From assembly GCA_044371675.1 (NCBI GenBank), contig JBILTF010000026.1, positions 1 to 27,299 of the forward strand: a stretch of DNA of 27,299 nt. Direction: 5' to 3'. Made by a program: the position numbers and the translations under genes. This stretch comes from CAIZGX01 sp044371675. Lineage in GTDB: Bacteria > Bacteroidota > Bacteroidia > Flavobacteriales_D > Sanyastnellaceae. The stretch's first letter is position 1, and the number at the start of each line of letters is the position of its first letter. Below, in pieces: positions 6,983-17,100 of the stretch. Under the pieces are notes generated by a model. The model was given only the letters and a program-made list of their open reading frames with translations, was not told the DNA's origin and searched no databases.

Positions 6983-6990
6983 CACTTTTG
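6983..6990 (+). promoter_or_regulatory. Weak -7 element for the DUF4258-M20-NeuB operon
   Basis: CACTTTTG differs from TAnnTTTG by one base and lies 16 bases before the ATG at 7007, the leader length seen elsewhere in this window. No clear -33 element is visible. It argues against the in-frame ATG at 6980 as start, since that codon would lie upstream of the -7 element. Confidence 0.35.
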
Positions 6991-7006
6991 TGGGAATCTG
7001 AATAGC

Positions 7007-7390
7007 ATGAAATTTCGAAGAAGACTTTTACTTTTTGCAACTGGCCTAACCATTGGTTGTTTGCTTGTATTTATGATGTTTCCGAACTACGATTGGTTGG
7101 GATGGTTGCCCGGAAAACAAATTATGAAACAGATTCAATCTTCAAAAACATTAGTCACCAACCACGGTAAATGCCGAATGGATTGTCAAGGAATTTCCAT
7201 GGAGAATTTTGAAACTGCAAAGTGGCAAGGCGAAGTAGATTTTTCGAAATCAGATGCGCAGAATAATCCCAAGCGTTACTTCCTTTCACACAACAATGTC
7301 AACTACATTATTCTATGCACAGACTCGACTGTGGCAGTGGCAGAAGCTAGTCGCGAAGGAGAAAAAACCAAATGCGATTGTGAGCCATGA
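7007..7390 (+). CDS. Membrane-anchored DUF4258-like protein
   Basis: 127 residues from the ATG at 7007; an in-frame ATG at 6980 falls ahead of the likely promoter element and spoils the membrane anchor. The N-terminus (MKFRRRLLLFATGLTIGCLLVFMMF) is one membrane segment after three arginines, so the rest faces the periplasm. The core has the DUF4258 pattern: TNHGKCRMDCQGIS (52-64), then KS (81-82), a YFLS strand, NYIILC, a valine-rich strand and a closing KCDCEP. DUF4258 is related in fold to small RNase-like toxins such as BrnT, but the Cys-rich Bacteroidota version with a membrane anchor has no role I know. The stop overlaps the next gene in an ATGA arrangement, so it is translationally coupled to the M20 amidohydrolase. 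Confidence 0.75.
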   Translation: MKFRRRLLLFATGLTIGCLLVFMMFPNYDWLGWLPGKQIMKQIQSSKTLVTNHGKCRMDCQGISMENFETAKWQGEVDFSKSDAQNNPKRYFLSHNNVNYIILCTDSTVAVAEASREGEKTKCDCEP

Positions 7391-8568
7391 AAAAATTAAT
7401 TCAAGAACTTTCTGAAAAACATTTTGAAGAAATCGTTTCGATTCGCAGACATATTCATGCAAATCCAGAACTTTCTTATCAAGAAAAAAACACTTCTTCA
7501 TTCGTTGCGAAACATCTTGCCGAGTGGGGAATTCCATTCACTGAGAACATTGGTGGATATGGCATTCGTGCAGAAATAAAAGGAGAATTAGCTTCTACAA
7601 AAACCATTGCTCTGCGCGGAGATATGGATGCCCTTCCCATTTTGGAGGACAATGATTTGCCTTTTAAAAGTACTGTTAATGGCGTTATGCATGCCTGCGG
7701 TCATGATGTTCACACGTCGTCTCTACTTGGTGCTGCGAAAATTCTGAATGAAACAAAATCGCAATGGGGAGGAATTGTAACTCTTGTCTTTCAGCCTGCA
7801 GAAGAAGTTTTACCTGGAGGAGCGCTTTTGATGATGCAAGACGGATTGTTTCAAGATAAAAAACCAAATGGGATTTTTGGACAGCACGTCTTTCCTGATT
7901 TGCCTGCTGGAAAAGTGGGTTATCGTGCAGGGGCCTATATGGCATCTACTGACGAGCTTTATGTCACTATTAAAGGAAAAGGCGGTCATGGCGCGAAGCC
8001 CGATCAATGCATTGATCCGATTCTCATTGCTTCACACATGCTTATCGCGTTGCAACAAGTTGTATCGCGTTGGAGCAATCCGCAAATGCCAACGGTACTT
8101 TCTTTCGGGAAAATAATTGGAAACGGCGCCACGAACATTATTCCCAACGAAGTGAAATTGGAAGGAACCTTTCGCACATTTTCTGAGTCTTGGCGCTCAT
8201 TAGCGCATGAGAAGATTGTTACCCTTGCAAAAGGACTTGTTGAAGGAATGGGCGGTGAACTAGATTTTCGAATTGAAAGAGGATATCCTGTGGTGTACAA
8301 CAATCCTGAATTAACGGAAAGAGCTATTGCGCAAGCGAAAGAATATTTAGGTGATGAAAATGTGATTGACCTAGATATGCGAACCACTGCAGAAGACTTC
8401 GCCTATTATTCACAACAAATGCCCGGATGCTTCTATCGCTTGGGAACTTCGAACGAAGATGGCTCTTGGAACGCACCCGTTCATAACAGCAAATTCGCTG
8501 TCAACGAAACCGCATTAAAAATTGGGATGGGATTGCTCGCTTGGCATGCCGTTCAAGAATTAAACTAG
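7387..8568 (+). CDS. M20 family amidohydrolase (N-acyl amino acid / ILR1-like)
   Basis: A 393-residue cytoplasmic metallohydrolase of the M20D group, which removes acyl groups from N-acyl amino acids or related amides. Visible landmarks: ALRGDMDALP (75-84), the metal-binding MHACGHDVHT (101-110) with Cys104 and His106, the PAEE acid pair (Glu139-Glu140), GQHVFP with His167, the dimerisation-domain GKGGHGAKP (197-205), and the C-terminal HNSKFAVNE with His366. All metal ligands are intact and the length is normal. There is no signal peptide. The start overlaps the DUF4258 stop and the stop is 3 bases before the NeuB-like gene, so the three form an operon. Substrate cannot be told; an N-acyl sugar intermediate is conceivable from the neighbour but is only inference. 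Confidence 0.92.
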   Translation: MKKLIQELSEKHFEEIVSIRRHIHANPELSYQEKNTSSFVAKHLAEWGIPFTENIGGYGIRAEIKGELASTKTIALRGDMDALPILEDNDLPFKSTVNGVMHACGHDVHTSSLLGAAKILNETKSQWGGIVTLVFQPAEEVLPGGALLMMQDGLFQDKKPNGIFGQHVFPDLPAGKVGYRAGAYMASTDELYVTIKGKGGHGAKPDQCIDPILIASHMLIALQQVVSRWSNPQMPTVLSFGKIIGNGATNIIPNEVKLEGTFRTFSESWRSLAHEKIVTLAKGLVEGMGGELDFRIERGYPVVYNNPELTERAIAQAKEYLGDENVIDLDMRTTAEDFAYYSQQMPGCFYRLGTSNEDGSWNAPVHNSKFAVNETALKIGMGLLAWHAVQELN

Positions 8569-8571
8569 ACT

Positions 8572-9624
8572 ATGAGTTTAACTGATTTTCTTTACAATTA
8601 CGATTCGAAAAAAATCGTTCGTCCTTACATTATTGCTGAAGCCGGTGTGAACCATGAAGGTTCTATGGACTTGGCGAAAAGACTTATTGACGAAGCTGCT
8701 GAAGGCGGTGCCAACGCAATTAAATTTCAAACTTACAAGGCAGAAACTATTGCGAGTAAAGACAGTCCCTATTATTGGGACATTACCAAAGAACCGACGC
8801 GCAGTCAGTTTGAATTGTTCAAGAAATACGACAAATTCTGGAAGAAAGAATTCGAACAACTGGCCCGCTATTGTGAAGAGGTTGGGATAGAATTTATGAG
8901 CACCGCTTTCGATGTTGAGAGTGCAAATTTCTTGAACGATTTAATGAGTGTTTACAAGATTTCAAGTTCTGACATTACGAATCTTCCGTTCATTGAACAC
9001 CAATGCAAATTTGGAAAGCCTATTATATTAAGCACTGGAGCTTCTTTCAAATGGGAAGTGCAACAAGCAGTTGAGGCTATTGCGAAGTATGAAAACAAAC
9101 TGTGCTTAATGCACTGTGTATTGAATTACCCAACGCCCGATCCGAATGCTCATTTGGGAATGATCAAAGATTTGATTTCGAGCTTTCCTCAAGCGGTTCC
9201 TGGATATAGCGACCATACCCTTCCAAACGATATGCATACACTCGAGGTTGCGACGCTATTGGGTGCAACAGTATTAGAAAAGCACTTCACACACGACAAG
9301 ACCTTGCCGGGTAACGACCATTATCATGCGATGGATAAAGAAGACCTCAAACACTTCCATACGCGTATGAATCGCACGGTTGAATTGTTAGGCGGATTTG
9401 AATTGACTGCCATTGATGATGAAGCACCTGCTCGTGCAAATGCTAGAAGAAGTTTAGTGGCGGCGAAAGCTATGCCAACGGGACATGTTGTTACTTTTGA
9501 AGATCTAACTTGGAAGCGTCCAGCAAGTGGAATTTCACCGAAAGACATCTCACAGTTGATTGGAAAACAAACAGCGCAAGACATCCCTGAAGACGACGTA
9601 TTGCGCTGGAACATGTTTCGCTAA
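8572..9624 (+). CDS. NeuB/SpsE-family nonulosonic acid synthase
   Basis: 350 residues with both parts of an N-acetylneuraminate synthase-type enzyme, which condenses a hexosamine with phosphoenolpyruvate to give a nine-carbon sugar acid. The TIM-barrel start IIAEAGVNHEGSMDLAKRLID, the AIKFQTYKAE strand, STGAS (154-158), GYSDHT with His215 and EKHFTHDKTLPGNDH with His238 (the two metal-binding histidines of the family) are present. The C-terminal SAF antifreeze-like domain starts near residue 290 (ARRSLVAAKAMPTG) and ends with KRPASGISP and a normal tail. Whether it makes sialic, legionaminic or pseudaminic acid cannot be judged. None of the usual partners (NeuC-type epimerase, CMP-transferase, aminotransferases) is nearby, so it looks like an orphan in an unusual operon with an M20 hydrolase. 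Confidence 0.93.
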   Translation: MSLTDFLYNYDSKKIVRPYIIAEAGVNHEGSMDLAKRLIDEAAEGGANAIKFQTYKAETIASKDSPYYWDITKEPTRSQFELFKKYDKFWKKEFEQLARYCEEVGIEFMSTAFDVESANFLNDLMSVYKISSSDITNLPFIEHQCKFGKPIILSTGASFKWEVQQAVEAIAKYENKLCLMHCVLNYPTPDPNAHLGMIKDLISSFPQAVPGYSDHTLPNDMHTLEVATLLGATVLEKHFTHDKTLPGNDHYHAMDKEDLKHFHTRMNRTVELLGGFELTAIDDEAPARANARRSLVAAKAMPTGHVVTFEDLTWKRPASGISPKDISQLIGKQTAQDIPEDDVLRWNMFR

Positions 9625-9629
9625 AACTT

Positions 9630-10322
9630 TTAGACGTTGATGTTTCCGGAGAAAGAATCATCTGTTTGATTTCCTTGCTCGTCTTCGAAGAAGTAAATTT
9701 TTATTAAAGCGGTATCGCGAAGGAAATCTATTTTTCCAATTTCGAAACGGTTCACTTTAATGCCAGTTCTTAGTTCAATATCTGCTATCATTTCCTCTTC
9801 TCTTCCAACTTTAATCAAATCAATATTTTCATAGACAATGATTTTTTGAGCTTCGTGACGCAACAACCAAACCTTTTCTAGACCGTATGTTGCTCCTATG
9901 ATTACAAGATTAGCGAATGACAGTTCAACTAAGGAAATCTTCTTGTTGATTAGTGCATTCATCACTGACATTCCAATAACCACAAAAAGGTAAGTCATTT
10001 CTTTAATTGGAATAGCATCTGTTCTGTAACGAATAATTCCGAAAACAGCGAACAAACCCAATGCAAATCCCATTTGAAGCTTCACGCTTTCTAGCATGAA
10101 GCACATGAGGAAAATGGTTAAACTAAAGAGTAAATAGGTGAATAGAAAATCCTTTCTTTTCGCTATGGGATAATAAATACCTCGCACCAAAAGCACCACG
10201 AATAGCATATGCACGGATAAACGAATGATTAACCCAAGGAAATCTTCCAAGTGAATAAATTTCATTCCACCCATTGGGTCAAAATCTGATTGCAAAAAAA
10301 TTGCATTGAGTGTATCTAACAT
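9630..10322 (-). CDS. DUF4956 membrane protein, partner of the VTC-domain gene
   Basis: 230 residues with about five membrane segments in the N-terminal two thirds (near 28-47, 58-77, 83-97, 108-125 and 130-148) and a soluble alpha/beta tail. GFALGLFAVFGIIRYRTDAIPIKEMTYLF (85-113) is the hallmark of DUF4956. Genes of this family commonly sit beside VTC polyphosphate polymerase domains, as here, 4 bases after the VTC-domain gene. The likely role is a membrane partner or channel for the polymer or its regulation, by analogy with eukaryotic VTC where the catalytic domain is joined to membrane parts; that is inference. Its stop is only 5 bases from the stop of the converging NeuB-like gene, with no strong terminator between them. 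Confidence 0.85.
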   Translation of the reverse strand: MLDTLNAIFLQSDFDPMGGMKFIHLEDFLGLIIRLSVHMLFVVLLVRGIYYPIAKRKDFLFTYLLFSLTIFLMCFMLESVKLQMGFALGLFAVFGIIRYRTDAIPIKEMTYLFVVIGMSVMNALINKKISLVELSFANLVIIGATYGLEKVWLLRHEAQKIIVYENIDLIKVGREEEMIADIELRTGIKVNRFEIGKIDFLRDTALIKIYFFEDEQGNQTDDSFSGNINV

Positions 10323-10326
10323 GATC

Positions 10327-11079
10327 TTATTTAATTGATTCTAATTTATTCACTTTAATTAACTTCTCTTTGAAATTATTTTTCTTCACGAAAGGTACTA
10401 GCATTGCTACGCCCAAACAATATTTACTTATGCTCTCTTCGCGAACATGTCTCTTTTTTAGAGCTTGCACAAATGGAGAAAGGCGGTTTCTATTCTCCTG
10501 CTTTACTTCAACGATAACGATTTGTTTCAGTTCCTTTAAAATTTTATTCCATTCGAAAGAAAGTTTTAAATCTATTGTTATTCTCTCTGGCAGACTTGGT
10601 TCCACTAAAGTCACTCGTGTGAAATTGTTTTTTACTTGCGGAGACAAGTGGAAATCAATTCCAGCTTTACGACCGATGAACTTTTCCTCATCCCCATTCA
10701 ATTCCATTCCAATTTCAGGAATTCCTGTACGCTGTTTTTGAGTTCTTCCCCTATTTGATTTGAACTTCAACTCCAGAAAACTTACATCGCTATCTACATA
10801 GGAGCGTTTTCTAATCTTCCATCGGTTTTTCTTACCGTTATGATGACGAGTGTAAAAAAGAAACTCATCCGTGTCGTAATATAACGTTTCGTAATGACTG
10901 AATCGAACGTCATTCACTTCAAGTATTCGGTAGGTATTCTTGACTTCTTCCAATATTGAAAGCAACTGATCAAGCGACACTACAAATTTGGTATCGGTTC
11001 TATTCATCAATTCCACCCCGTCCATTTCTTTCAAAGAAATTGGGGTGAACTGCTGTACTATTTGCTCAATTGGGGTCAC
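10327..11079 (-). CDS. VTC-domain protein, putative polyphosphate polymerase
   Basis: About 250 residues forming a single VTC domain, a tunnel-fold enzyme that in yeast makes polyphosphate from ATP. The N-terminal FTPISLKEMDGVELMNRTDTKFV, a LYYDT strand, the basic run KKNRWKIRKRSY, FLELKFK, VIVEVKQE with an acidic metal ligand, and the SISKYCLG motif near the C-terminus are the expected tunnel residues. No ATG fits the N-terminus; GTG at 11079 gives the family's usual length before the ISL-EMD motif, and GTG at 11094 adds five residues. A -7 element at 11107-11114 favours either. No signal peptide or membrane segment, so it should act in the cytoplasm, docked to the DUF4956 protein encoded 4 bases downstream. 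Confidence 0.87.
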   Translation of the reverse strand: MTPIEQIVQQFTPISLKEMDGVELMNRTDTKFVVSLDQLLSILEEVKNTYRILEVNDVRFSHYETLYYDTDEFLFYTRHHNGKKNRWKIRKRSYVDSDVSFLELKFKSNRGRTQKQRTGIPEIGMELNGDEEKFIGRKAGIDFHLSPQVKNNFTRVTLVEPSLPERITIDLKLSFEWNKILKELKQIVIVEVKQENRNRLSPFVQALKKRHVREESISKYCLGVAMLVPFVKKNNFKEKLIKVNKLESIK

Positions 11080-11106
11080 AAAAATTAATATCACACGAAC
11101 TTAACA

Positions 11107-11114
11107 CAAATTTA
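11107..11114 (-). promoter_or_regulatory. -7 element upstream of the VTC-DUF4956 operon
   Basis: On the minus strand TAAATTTG fits TAnnTTTG exactly. It is 27 bases before the GTG at 11079 and 12 before the GTG at 11094. No convincing TTTG -33 element is seen. It lies in the 73-88 base gap after sprA, where no strong terminator hairpin is visible. Confidence 0.45.
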
Positions 11115-11167
11115 ATGTTGAGACCCTGAAAAAATAGAAAAGTTTAATTGTGCAATGAAGCCCAAAA

Positions 11168-14100
11168 TTATTGGCCACCTTGGGGTTGGGCAGTGTTCGA
11201 ACCGCCTGAACCGTTCAACGTAAATCGTATGGCAAGCCCCGTGGTAATGTTCGACGTTTGGAAACTTGTCGAAATTGCCGGTTTATTAATCTGATGATCG
11301 TAGAAGAAACGCAGCGTTAGCTTGTCGCTGATTGCCATGTCTGCGCTAGATTTAACGCTGAACAATGTTTGTCCAGCTGTAACTTGATTCTGCCGTTCTT
11401 CTATTTTTCTGATTAAGGTAAAGTTGTCGCGAACGGTGAAATCGACACGCAAATTCAGCGTTGACTTTTCAAGTAATTTCACTGGAAGTTTACTTCCCTT
11501 TTTTCTTCCGAATGGGTTTGGTAGTTCGGTGATTTTATATCCCAAACCAATTACAAAACTATTGCTCTTCGTTTCCGTGATCTGATAATTCGCCATTCCC
11601 AGAGCAATCGTACGGTCGCGCTTGTACTCCAATTTTATCAGCGGATCGTTAACTTTTTTAGTTTTCAGAGTCATATCGAATCCAACCAAGGGAGACATGG
11701 ATTCCGTAAGGGTAACGGTTCCTATTTGTTGTTGAGAAATATAATTCTGTTCTGAACTTTGATCAATGCCTGTCGGAAGATTATTAAACTCTTCGTACTT
11801 CAAGTTTGTTACGTAAGAAGCCGTAGCAGTAGAGCGATAATTATGAGTTACGTTGAACTGCTTGAAATACTTCTTCACTGCAGGCAATTTGGTTAACCCG
11901 TCATACGTGATTTTCCAGTTTGGCTGTGCCTTGGTAGCAAATGGATTCAACGCTACTTCATTTGTTGATCGACCTGTGTATGCCGCAATGAACGAAGGGA
12001 TAATTACATCTTGAGAAAGTGATCCAAAGCCTTCATAATATCCCGAGTCATTCGGATTTGCTAGTTGGTATGTCTCATTGTTCAAGCGGCTAGATATTTC
12101 CTTTCTATTCGCTAAGAGTTGATCGAAAATTGGACTCGCGTAGTTGTTCTCTTTGTCGTCCTTCACAAACGCGGTATTCCAAGTAATTAAAGATGCGGAG
12201 AAATTCCCTGTTTCCATTGGTGATTGAAACGTGTAATCGTCAATGGTTGGATCATACCTGAAAAACGAATTGTAATTTTTTCCTTCTTGGCGAGTAGCCG
12301 AAAGTTCAACCTTCAAATAACGGAACGGCTCTAAATTCATTTTCGCATTCCAAGTTTCCGTGAAAGTCTCGTTGTATTGGATATTCAGAGATTGACGTTG
12401 CACCAACCAGTCGTTATTTGCAGCATCTGTAGCAAAATTGCGTCCCGTAGGATTGCCCATTAAATCCGTATTCTGCTGCCCAACGAGGAATCCGATACCA
12501 GGGCCATCGAACTGATCGTCGAGTCCGAGAATACTTGTACTATTCGCATATCCCGGTAGCGATAGCCCTTCGTTTTTCGTGTAGCTTCCATTCACTGTTC
12601 GAACCATCATAATGAATCGAAGAGCAACATCTAACGGATCTACTTTGTCCTTCTTCTCTGTCTTTTTCTTTAAGTCATCTCCAAAGCCATCTTTCTTTGT
12701 CGGATCATCTTTCTTTCCAGCATCTTTTTTTCCAGCATCAGGTTTTTTTCCTGTCAAAGCCTGCTTCAATCGAGGAACATTGTTGTACAAGGTTTCGAAA
12801 TTCCCTTGAGCATTCAGTTGAATTTGTCGGCTGTTCTGGATGGTATTTCCGAGTGTGTCCTGAGTGAAGGGTGCACGATCCCATCTGAAAGTTCCTCCGT
12901 ATCGCGCATCTGCGCTCATAAAGTTCAACAAAGGAAATTTATCTAACGGTAGTTTATAAGTTACTCCTACATTGTGATTGTATGTTGTTGTTTCTCCAAA
13001 GTGTTGAATGTTACTCCATACAGAGTCTTTGTAGGACTCGTACCAATCAACATCGTTCTTATTTATCACTCCACGCGGTTCTCCAACCAACGCAATATTG
13101 CTCGCGGTGAAATCAGTTTTCAAATTCTTGGTCAAGTCATATTTCATGGAATAGTTTCTAGTCCAATTCCAATTCTTTTGAGCTTGCGTTTGAATTAGCA
13201 TATCGCTATACACGCCGGTTAATTCCAAAGAGTTGTTTCGAATGCGACTGGTTTCGTACGAGCGGTTCATTTCTGTTCTGAAGCTCACTTGTTTGATTCC
13301 CGCATAGAAGTTGAATTCCTTGAGCCACTTGAGATATTTCGAGGTTTTAATGATTGGGAAATTTGCTAAAGGTTTGAACTCTTTCGGCTTATTCGTAAAG
13401 CTATAGTCGAAGGATCCTTGATATTGTTTTTGCAAACGCCAATCGGTGTTGATGTCACGGAAGTATGTTTCATTGTAGGCGTATGAAACCGAGAAATTAT
13501 CTATTCCATAAAACTTTGGCTTGTCGGCGCTCGTTGGTGCAGCTTGTGTTCCTGGCTTTCCCTTGTCTTCGGCACTTGGCAAACCCGCTCCCTTTTCTGA
13601 AGGATCTCCTTTTTTCGGAGCAATTTTCACATTGGTGAAATTAATGCTTCTGCGTTTGGTGTATGTTTGAGACTTTTGTTTTAGCGGTTTGCTTAAAGTA
13701 GGCAAATCGGTCATTTGAATGTCTGGTTGAAGGGGACTATACCTTGGGGTTTGAACGTTTTCTGAGAATCCTAAATACATTGGAAGTTGCACGCCCCAAT
13801 CTTTCGGGAAGAACTTACCCAGTTGCAACGTGCTACTTGCATCGAGCCCCATCTTTGTTTCCTGCTGTCTTTGCTGAACTCTTTGTTCTATTGCGCCCCA
13901 TCCGGGAGTGCTTATATTTCCTGATACTGCTAAATTTCCAAAATCAGCCAATTGGGCATTCAATCTGGCAATAGCTGCCGACCCCGATTTTTCATCGAAC
14001 TCGGAAAGGCGTAATTCATTTACCCAAACGGTTGCGCATTTCCCTCTTCCATCATCCTCTACTCCGAACGGATTGGTGTCTTTGTCTGGATTGCGAATAC

Positions 14101-17100
14101 CAATCATCATAGTTGTGATGTTGGCCAAGTTCGGATTTCCCTTTACCGAGAGGTGAACGTTATTGTCAAGAATAGTGTCTATAACAGACAACACAGAAGT
14201 TGAAGAAGGACGATTAATCTTTAGATTTTGTAAATCGGAAAGTTTAATATCAAAGTTGTTTTCAGCTGGCCAAATTTCGTCGTCATTATTGGTGTACCAA
14301 GGCGTTACACTCATTGGAACTTCATACTCATAATAGTTTTCATTGAAATCGGAACCTAAACGAATGAATACGGAAACATCGTTGTCCTTTAATTCTGATT
14401 GAATACCCGCGGCTTCGGCGTGAGCGAACATTCGAAGGCGTTTGTATTGGCGCAAATCATACTTTACATTTTTGTATGTTGCACGCGCATCCCCGTCTTT
14501 CAAATTGCAAACGCTTAACGACAGTGACTGCTCATTCAAATTTCTCAAGTTGGCAGAAGCTACGTCTTGCTCGCGAATAATTCCTGGAGGAACGACATAT
14601 GGAACAGGCTCGCGATTTCCATTTTCTTCAATGTTCACGGCAGCAATGTTGAACGTTGTTTCCGGGTCGTCGTTAATTTCTTGCTCCTGATTTCCTGCTA
14701 AAGTGTTATCGTATTTCCTCCATTCACCGCGAACCAATTCCAACCGTGCAAATCGTAAGGTTACTGGCTCTTCCCAACCTTTCAGGAACATTCGAATGTA
14801 TCGAATGGAACGGAAATCAGGAATACTTCCTACACGCTTTTCATATTCCTTGATTGGAATTTTGAATTGATACCAACGAATTTGACGTTCTTCGTTGTTC
14901 GCTGTTGTTTTCGTAGTAACGAAAGTGTCTGTGATATAATTTCTTCCCAAATTATCATCGCCTAAATCATTTGGACGAAGACTTACTTTGTATTGAAAAT
15001 AGCTTTCAATTGTGTTGAGTGTTATATCTTGATTAATGTCTTCCGAATTCGGAATAGTAGTAGCTGCAATGGGATATCCGTCGGGCGTATTGGTGTTTGA
15101 GTTGCCCTCGTATCTGTTGAAATTTTTGTAGCGTTCAACGGTGTTCAAGTTAGCTGCATCGGCCTGCGAACTTCGGAAATAACTAAAATTATCAGCCGAA
15201 GGATCCTGCTGATATTTGGCATAGGCATCCGGAGTTAAAAAACCTTGAAGCTGAAGTAACCAGTTCGCAAAATAGGATTGTTCCGCCGTTGAATTCAAAC
15301 CATCTAAACCGATATCTTGTTGCTCGTAATTTCCAGAGGTGTAATCAAATGCGTTTACCACATTGAAAGTCGTAGGAGAGGGGTAGTTACCCCATGTTCC
15401 TTGCTCAATGGGGAGATTGTTATTTGCCGAGGGAAATCCATTTTCGAAACTCATGTAAGAGTCATTCATGATGTCTTCAGAAACGTTTCCTAAATTGAAA
15501 TAAAGGTCACCTCCCTGGATATTTTCCGAATCTTCATGGAATGGATCCATTACCCAAAACTGAATGAACTGCACGTTCGAAGTTTCGAAATCCGTTGTTG
15601 TTAGCGCACGTTGAATTCCTCCCCATCTAGACGCTGGGTCATTCAATGTTCCGTTGTCATTCAATCCGGAGGTTCGTCCCGAATAGCCATTCGGCAATTC
15701 ATAATTGTACATGCCCCTTTCCTCTGGGTAGTAGGTTAAATCTAGGCACGTAATGTTGGGAGGTGTGCCCGAAGGTAATTGTCTATTTGGGAAAACTTCA
15801 GATTCCAACACCTCACGCATGCGGTGATCACTTTGCATATCTGCTGTGATGTTAGGAGGGGTGTACGAACTATTTCTGTAAAAAAGTGGATCAATTATAT
15901 ACCAAGATAATTGCGCTCGGTTCGCGCCATAAACCAAGCTGTCTTCGAAATCTCCTTCAGGAAAAAGGGTAGACTGCAATTTCGGCGTTGAAGCAAGGAA
16001 CCATTGATTTAACGAACGAAGATCTATAACGCTCTGACTTCCCTCGAAATCATCTACGTATGCATTTCCATCTTTTGATATAGCCCGTGAGTGACCCGGG
16101 AAAATCTTCGCTGCTTCAAGACTAAACGTTACTGTTGATTTTTCTTTGGTTTGAATTCCGGGAATACGATCAATCCATTTTGTTATGATTGGGACTTCCT
16201 TTTGGAAATTCAAATCGAATCCCATCATGGCATTGTTCACAGGATCGTCTCCTGCATTTACCTTTTGAGTAAGCGGTCTTTCTTTCAAATTCATGAATGT
16301 CGCTCCCATTGCGAGATTGTCAGAAAACTTATAATCGAATCGGCTTCCTATTAAAGTCTTATATTGCAGATTAAACATAGAGTTACTTTCTACAGCAACC
16401 TTTATCGGTTGTCCAGAACTCATGATGCTTTCATTGAGGATGGTAACCTTTCCCAAATTGTAATTCACTGTGAAATCGGTTCCTTCAACAAGTCTCATTC
16501 CTCCTGCTGTAACGGTAACCGCACCCTGCGGAACGTTCAACGCATTCAATGAAATTTCAGAACCCGAAGCACTTTGATACTCTCCCTTAATTCTGAATCG
16601 ATTCAGTTGAGGGAAACCAATTTGTGCTGCCGTCTTAGTTGAATCGTAAAGTGGTTGAAAAACAACTTGTGAAACAACTTGCGCAGCTTGAGGAGTATTT
16701 CCTAAACCAGCATAAATCTGATCAGACAAATGCGAACCAAAGGGCTCAACCACTGGAAAGAACACCCTACCAGTAGATGCGTCAATTAGTCCGCCCGACG
16801 TTGAAGCGTTCGGAACAAAGTCAAAGAATCCATCGCTTCCTGGCATTTGTTGCGCATCGATTCTATCAAGATTCATGACTTGAAGCAATAGCTTTCCACT
16901 TAACGGTTCTCGTGGAATATAATTCATGTTTACACCCGTTGCTGGGTTATTGTACCAAACTTCCAATCTGAAATTTTCTGGAGAAATTCCGAATGATTCG
17001 AGATTGTAAACGTTCTTCATCATGTTCTTCCAAAGCGGAGAAGGATCACCATTCGTAAGTTTCACCAAGGTGATTGAAGACTTCAACATTTTCAACATTA

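Noticed and set aside
6980..7006. ATG at 6980 as start of the DUF4258 gene
   Set aside because: The putative -7 element at 6983-6990 follows this ATG, and the ATG at 7007 gives a clean MKFRRR membrane anchor.
9621..9633. 13-base palindrome CTAAAACTTTTAG containing both convergent stop codons, as a terminator
   Set aside because: The stem is short and AT-only with a one-base centre and no T run, so it cannot act as an intrinsic terminator; it reflects two TAA stops facing each other.
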